A stretch of DNA of 64,000 bases from Gemmatimonadota bacterium. GTDB lineage: Bacteria; JAAXHH01. Positions 60,601 to 64,000 of the stretch are shown piece after piece. The position numbers and the translations under genes are program-made. Position 1 is the first letter of the stretch, and each line of letters opens with the position of its first letter. The stretch spans positions 148,857-212,856 of the forward strand of contig JAPOZT010000011.1 in assembly GCA_026705925.1 (NCBI GenBank), written 5' to 3'. Below the pieces are notes generated by a model. The model saw only the letters and a program-made list of their open reading frames with translations. It was not told the DNA's origin and searched no databases.

Positions 60601-62253
60601 CTACGGCAGGTCCTGGCGGTGGTTGGCCTCGGCGAGCACGACGGCCGAGGTCGAGGCGTTTTCGTTGAAGTAGAAGACGAAGCGCTTCGTCTCGTGGGCA
60701 TCGTACGGGGCGAGGTTCTGCGCCCACCGGAAGCCGATCGTCTGGAACATGAGCCGCGCCCGGACGTCGACGCGCTGTACGCCGGCCGGGACCTCGACCA
60801 GGTACCGGATCCTGTCGCTTCCGGCCTGAAAATCCCCGTCTTCCCCCGCCTGGCCGTGCACCATGATGGCGGCGTCGGCCGTCTCCCGGTCAAAACCCTC
60901 GGGGAGCAGCCGGTTGTCCTTGGCATAGGTAACAGCCGTCAGCAGTCCGGTGGTAACCCTTCCCGATCCGTCTGCGATAATCGGTTCATAGATCTGTACC
61001 TGGCCTGGATCGTCGATCACCTGGTAGTGCGGTTCGTAGCGGGACGCGTCCGCGTCGTTGTCGTTGCCCTCGATACTCCCGTCGGGATTCATGGCGCCGG
61101 ATTCGTACAGCAACTCGCCGGCGCCGTCGTGTACCGTAAGGTGGACCCAGGCTCTTCGCGACGGGTAGGCCGTCGGCAGCTTGTGGCCCGCCAGATTCGT
61201 CACTTCGATGTCGACAGAAATGTGTTCCTCATCGCGGGACACCGCCAGCACCTCCAGCCGGGCGGTGGCGGTCTCCAGGTTTTCCAGGGTCGCTTCGGCG
61301 GCGCGCTGAAGATCGCTAGGCGGCGCGGACACGAGCAGTTCATCGCGGTACTTGTCCAGTATACGCAGCATGAACGCGTTGCCTCCGCGAAAGACATGCT
61401 GTGAGACATTCTCCCGATATTCCCCGAGCACCGAGGAGATGGGGGCCGATGCGGCCTCCGGCATATGGCAGGACTGGCAGCTCTCCGACGCCGCGAAGGC
61501 GCTGTGCCGCCACTCCAGGTAGGGCGTCTGTTCCGGGAAACGGGCCACTTCCCGTCCCTCGGCATCCAGGCTCGTCGTGAACAGAGTGTGGCACGTGGCG
61601 CAGAACTCGGACTGCTGGACGTGGGTGGAACTGTCCGGGAGGAAACCCGTGGCAGACTGCATGACCCGGGTCAACCCGTCATCCACCTCAAACGGTCCGA
61701 AAATCTGCGGATCGACGCCGGGATCCGTCCGAATCACGAAATTCCCGTCGAAGCTCGATTCCTCGCCAAGATTATCCGGCCGTATCTGGTGGCAGGTCGT
61801 GCAGGACACCCCGTCCATGGCGAGCAGCGCACTCTCCTCGCCCCGCCGGGCGGCTTCGAGGTGCGCGAACACTTCACCGAGTCCACCGTTCTCCCGCGCC
61901 ACCACCCGCGCCATGGGCATGTGGCAGGTCGAGCAGGTGTCCTCGATCTCGGCCCGCGCGCCCGGATGGTCGGTAACCTCCCGCCGCACGGACGCCTGCC
62001 AGTAAGGGTCGCGGGCGGATTGCGCCATCATGGATCCGCGCCAGACGTGGCCAATGGACACGTTCTGCCCGTCCGCATCGACGATATTGCTGTGGCAGGC
62101 GATGCATTGATCCGAAGTGGCGAAGGTGCTGTGGTCCACCGATTGCGCGTCAACGGACTGCGCGTCAACGGTTGCACACGCGAACGACAAAACCAGGCCG
62201 ATTACTCCGGGAATGAATACCGCTGTTAGCCGCCACTCGGCATTACCAGCCAT
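60601..62253 (-). CDS. Secreted multiheme (five CxxCH) cytochrome c
   Basis: A 550-residue protein with a signal peptide (VFIPGVIGLVLSFACATV). Five heme-binding motifs: CIACH, CSTCH, CTTCH, CATCH and CQSCH, all in the first ~300 residues. The rest (~310-550) is a beta-rich domain with EVTNLAGHKLPTAYPSRRAW, as in cytochrome c-554-like and related electron-transfer proteins. ATG 62253 lies inside the end of the upstream cytochrome-barrel gene (11-base overlap), so the two are coupled. Probable role: periplasmic or outer-surface electron transfer. A VDAQS repeat follows the signal peptide. Confidence 0.85.
   Translation of the reverse strand: MAGNAEWRLTAVFIPGVIGLVLSFACATVDAQSVDAQSVDHSTFATSDQCIACHSNIVDADGQNVSIGHVWRGSMMAQSARDPYWQASVRREVTDHPGARAEIEDTCSTCHMPMARVVARENGGLGEVFAHLEAARRGEESALLAMDGVSCTTCHQIRPDNLGEESSFDGNFVIRTDPGVDPQIFGPFEVDDGLTRVMQSATGFLPDSSTHVQQSEFCATCHTLFTTSLDAEGREVARFPEQTPYLEWRHSAFAASESCQSCHMPEAASAPISSVLGEYRENVSQHVFRGGNAFMLRILDKYRDELLVSAPPSDLQRAAEATLENLETATARLEVLAVSRDEEHISVDIEVTNLAGHKLPTAYPSRRAWVHLTVHDGAGELLYESGAMNPDGSIEGNDNDADASRYEPHYQVIDDPGQVQIYEPIIADGSGRVTTGLLTAVTYAKDNRLLPEGFDRETADAAIMVHGQAGEDGDFQAGSDRIRYLVEVPAGVQRVDVRARLMFQTIGFRWAQNLAPYDAHETKRFVFYFNENASTSAVVLAEANHRQDLP
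62141..62170. repeat. 15-bp in-frame repeat after the cytochrome signal peptide
   Basis: gattgcgcgtcaacg (62141-62155) and gactgcgcgtcaacg (62156-62170), one mismatch; encodes VDAQS twice on the minus strand. Confidence 0.85.
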
Positions 62254-63379
62254 CGCGGAATCCTCCGTCGAACCAGTCCCACAGCAGGTACATGACGATC
62301 TGTGCCTTGCGGCCCTGACTGTTGGCGACCGGTACCCGCACGCCCACGTTGAGGAGGATATGCTGGCGGGTATTTAAAGCCACCTGCATTTGCGGTACCA
62401 GGTCGAGCGTGACGTCGGCTTCGGAAACCGTTTCGCGGGACGCGAGCAGCTCGACCATAGGACTCCAGGCCCGGCCGAATTCGCCTTCCGTGAATGTCCT
62501 GCCGATCGCCGTCCGGACAATACCCTTGTCGAGAGCGGACCCCGTTACGGCGAAGTCCATCTGCACCTGGGACTGGAGAAAGGCATCGCCGGGCAATAGC
62601 TGGACGAAGGAAACATGGGGCTCCAGCTTAGTCGAGCCTGCACCGAAACCGTTGTCCTCATCGCCGGTGGGCAGGACGACCTCGCCGCCGATGCTGAAGG
62701 CATTCCCGCGATCCAGATTGTGGTAGAGCGCATACCGGTAGCCCACGGTAAGATCGCCGAAGCCGATCTCCGCCCCGTCGTCTCCCCCGGTCTGGCGCCG
62801 GCCGAAAGGCACTTTCGCTTCGATCATGCCCCGGGGGCCGAACCGCTTCTCGTACAACGGCTCGATGACCACGGCCTTGCTGTCGTCCGTGTCCAACCTC
62901 ACGTTGAATACGGTCTCGTCTTCGGGAAACGCCTTCTCGGTAAACAGGGGTTTGGGCACGTTGAATTCGCCGCGGGGCCAGTTATCGTTGGTGCAGAAAG
63001 TGCGGACGTGCCCGAGGATGGCATAGATCTCTTCGTCCGTCAGGGCATCCCCGAAGGCTGGCATCATGCGGTCGAAGGCCCGCACCGGCCCGCCTTCATG
63101 GATCACGGCGTGCCAGTCGGGATCGGGTTCGCGGGACGCAAACTCGCAGTCTGTAAAGTCCGGAAGCTCCAGGACAAAACCGCGTTCTTCGAGCGGCCGT
63201 CCCCTACCGTCCGATCCATGACAGGCCGCACAGGCCTGTTCATAGAGTTTGGCCCCGTCCAAGGGTCTGGTCCCGTCAACGGGGTTGGCCCTGTCTACCT
63301 GGTCGGCGAAGGCAGAACGCGCCAGTAATAGACCGAAGAGACAGAGTGGCACCGCCAGATATGTGACATGTCTTCGCAT
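62243..63379 (-). CDS. Fusion of mono-heme cytochrome c with outer-membrane beta-barrel-like domain
   Basis: From ATG 63379 the protein is 378 residues. A signal peptide (YLAVPLCLFGLLLARSAFA) is followed by a class I cytochrome c domain: heme site CAACHGSDGRG and Met ligand in RMMPAFGDALTDEEIYAIL. From ~150 on there are alternating amphipathic strands (VFNVRLDTDDSKAVVIEPLY, LTVGYRYALYHNLDRGNAF, QHILLNVGVRVPVANSQG) typical of MetA-pathway/porin-like barrels, ending with an aromatic C-terminus. It overlaps the five-heme cytochrome gene. No SD; the -10 box ends 6 bases before the ATG. Confidence 0.78.
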   Translation of the reverse strand: MRRHVTYLAVPLCLFGLLLARSAFADQVDRANPVDGTRPLDGAKLYEQACAACHGSDGRGRPLEERGFVLELPDFTDCEFASREPDPDWHAVIHEGGPVRAFDRMMPAFGDALTDEEIYAILGHVRTFCTNDNWPRGEFNVPKPLFTEKAFPEDETVFNVRLDTDDSKAVVIEPLYEKRFGPRGMIEAKVPFGRRQTGGDDGAEIGFGDLTVGYRYALYHNLDRGNAFSIGGEVVLPTGDEDNGFGAGSTKLEPHVSFVQLLPGDAFLQSQVQMDFAVTGSALDKGIVRTAIGRTFTEGEFGRAWSPMVELLASRETVSEADVTLDLVPQMQVALNTRQHILLNVGVRVPVANSQGRKAQIVMYLLWDWFDGGFRDGW

Positions 63380-63385
63380 ATAGGC

Positions 63386-63412
63386 ACAATATTCCGCGAT
63401 GGTGGCTGTCAA
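63386..63412 (-). promoter_or_regulatory. Promoter of the cytochrome operon, apparently leaderless
   Basis: Minus strand TTGACA (63412-63407), 15-bp spacer (short), TATTGT (63391-63386). The expected start point falls on or next to ATG 63379. Confidence 0.4.
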
Positions 63413-63587
63413 ATTGGCCTGCCCGGCTACCCTGGCCGCAACGGCCGCACCAGCCGGAAAAACACCGGACTGGTGTTGCCACAACGAACCGGCCGGACAC
63501 AAAGCCGTCTGCCTTTTCGTTAACGCTGATTCGTTGAACGGTGTGTTTAATTAGACCGATTTGGGAGCGATTTCCTGCGATTCGAAT

Positions 63588-64000
63588 TCAAACGACCCGT
63601 TCGATCCGTACACGTTTCACCCCTTCCCGGCGTATCCGGTAACACACCGCGAAGAACTCACTGGCGTCTCCGACCATCCGGGCAAAGAGGTTCACCGAGA
63701 CGGGGCCGTCCGGCATGTTGGGGCGCCCGTCCCTTCCGTAGAACCAGCACAGTTCGGTGATGCCGTCCAGCCATCCGTGCAAAAGGCCCGGTTCCAGGCG
63801 GAAATAGCAGATATCGCCGGGCAGTGTGCGGGTCGTCAGGTTCTCGGGCGGGATGACGATGTCCTCGGACAGGAAGTAGGCGATCTCGCTGCCCGAGTAC
63901 ACGGCGTGGATGCCCTCCTCCTCCAGAGGCAGGGCGTTCCAAACCGTCTGGCAGGTCTTCGGGGCCTCGTCCTCGAGCAATTCGGCTTCGACGGAAACGG
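63588..64000 (-). CDS. DUF3830-family protein, C-terminal part
   Basis: The frame is open to the right edge of the window, so the N-terminus is missing; about 137 residues are visible. ELLEDEAPKTCQTVWNALPL and HAVYSGSEIAYFLSEDIV, with RTLPGDICYFRLEPGLLHGW, match the cyclophilin-like DUF3830 family often found in catabolic operons. CWFYGRDGRPNMPDGPVSVN is a further conserved segment. Biochemical function is not known. Confidence 0.75.
   Translation of the reverse strand, partial: VSVEAELLEDEAPKTCQTVWNALPLEEEGIHAVYSGSEIAYFLSEDIVIPPENLTTRTLPGDICYFRLEPGLLHGWLDGITELCWFYGRDGRPNMPDGPVSVNLFARMVGDASEFFAVCYRIRREGVKRVRIERVV

Overview
The window is high-GC, densely packed bacterial DNA from a Gram-negative organism with an outer membrane: heptose genes, an outer-membrane-barrel cytochrome, lipoproteins and a SPOR protein are all present. 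The gene mix (homodimeric pyruvate dehydrogenase, DUF6785-type membrane protein, YetA/RGLX-like and GH116 enzymes, creatininase, mandelate-racemase-type dehydratase, DUF3830 protein) resembles uncultivated FCB-group or Latescibacterota-like marine lineages. That placement is inferred from gene content; no rRNA gene is present. About 56 protein genes and three tRNAs are supported. Promoters that can be recognised look sigma70-like (TTGACR-N17/18-TATATT or TATTTT).

Layout. 1-5935: phospholipid and housekeeping run (pgsA end, pgpA, cinA, thpR, recX, alaS), with recA absent from its usual place. 5956-12790: sugar reductase, heptose kinase, heptose isomerase and ispE, coupled by 4-base overlaps, then prs, rplY, pth, rpsF, rpsR, rplI (no ssb). 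12839-15753: small membrane protein, tRNA-Val, tRNA-Asp, tRNA-Leu, an M20 peptidase and ychF. 15803-16560: a complete transcription unit for a probable periplasmic selenoprotein with an in-frame TGA in a UxxC redox motif. 16656-20976: aceE-aceF on the minus strand. 21138-24071: DHDPS-like aldolase and a convergent DUF6785-like membrane protein. 24351-32972: five-gene overlapping operon made of a 1542-residue fusion of a degenerate M28 peptidase with an FtsX permease, a TIM-barrel isomerase, pyrR, pyrB and pyrC. 33103-34980: TPR protein and SPOR lipoprotein.

35048-41400 holds an aminotransferase, cupin, creatininase, a polar amino-acid ABC importer (ATPase and two permeases, no binding protein) and an FAD amine oxidase, which together look like uptake and breakdown of an amino-acid-like compound. 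41587-42587 is an islet that reads as less GC-rich than its flanks, with a HigB/HigA toxin-antitoxin pair and an orphan HicB-like gene. 42639-53556 is mainly catabolic: aspartoacylase-like hydrolase, YetA/RGLX-like protein, GH116 glycosidase with a Cys-rich acidic insertion, Na+/alanine symporter, cell-wall amidase, sugar-acid dehydratase. 53663-60597 holds msrB, glyA, a small membrane protein, an Nramp-like transporter without the canonical metal motif, a Tat-type metallophosphatase and a PHP phosphoesterase. 60601-64000 holds a five-heme cytochrome coupled to a cytochrome-barrel fusion, and a DUF3830 gene running off the right edge.

Two cross-cutting observations matter most. The first is the candidate selenoprotein. 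The second is a recurring pattern of short imperfect tandem duplications at or just after stop codons (cinA, thpR, pth, rplI, ychF, aceE, the aminotransferase, glyA, the metallophosphatase), matched by in-frame 15-30 bp tandem repeats in several proteins.
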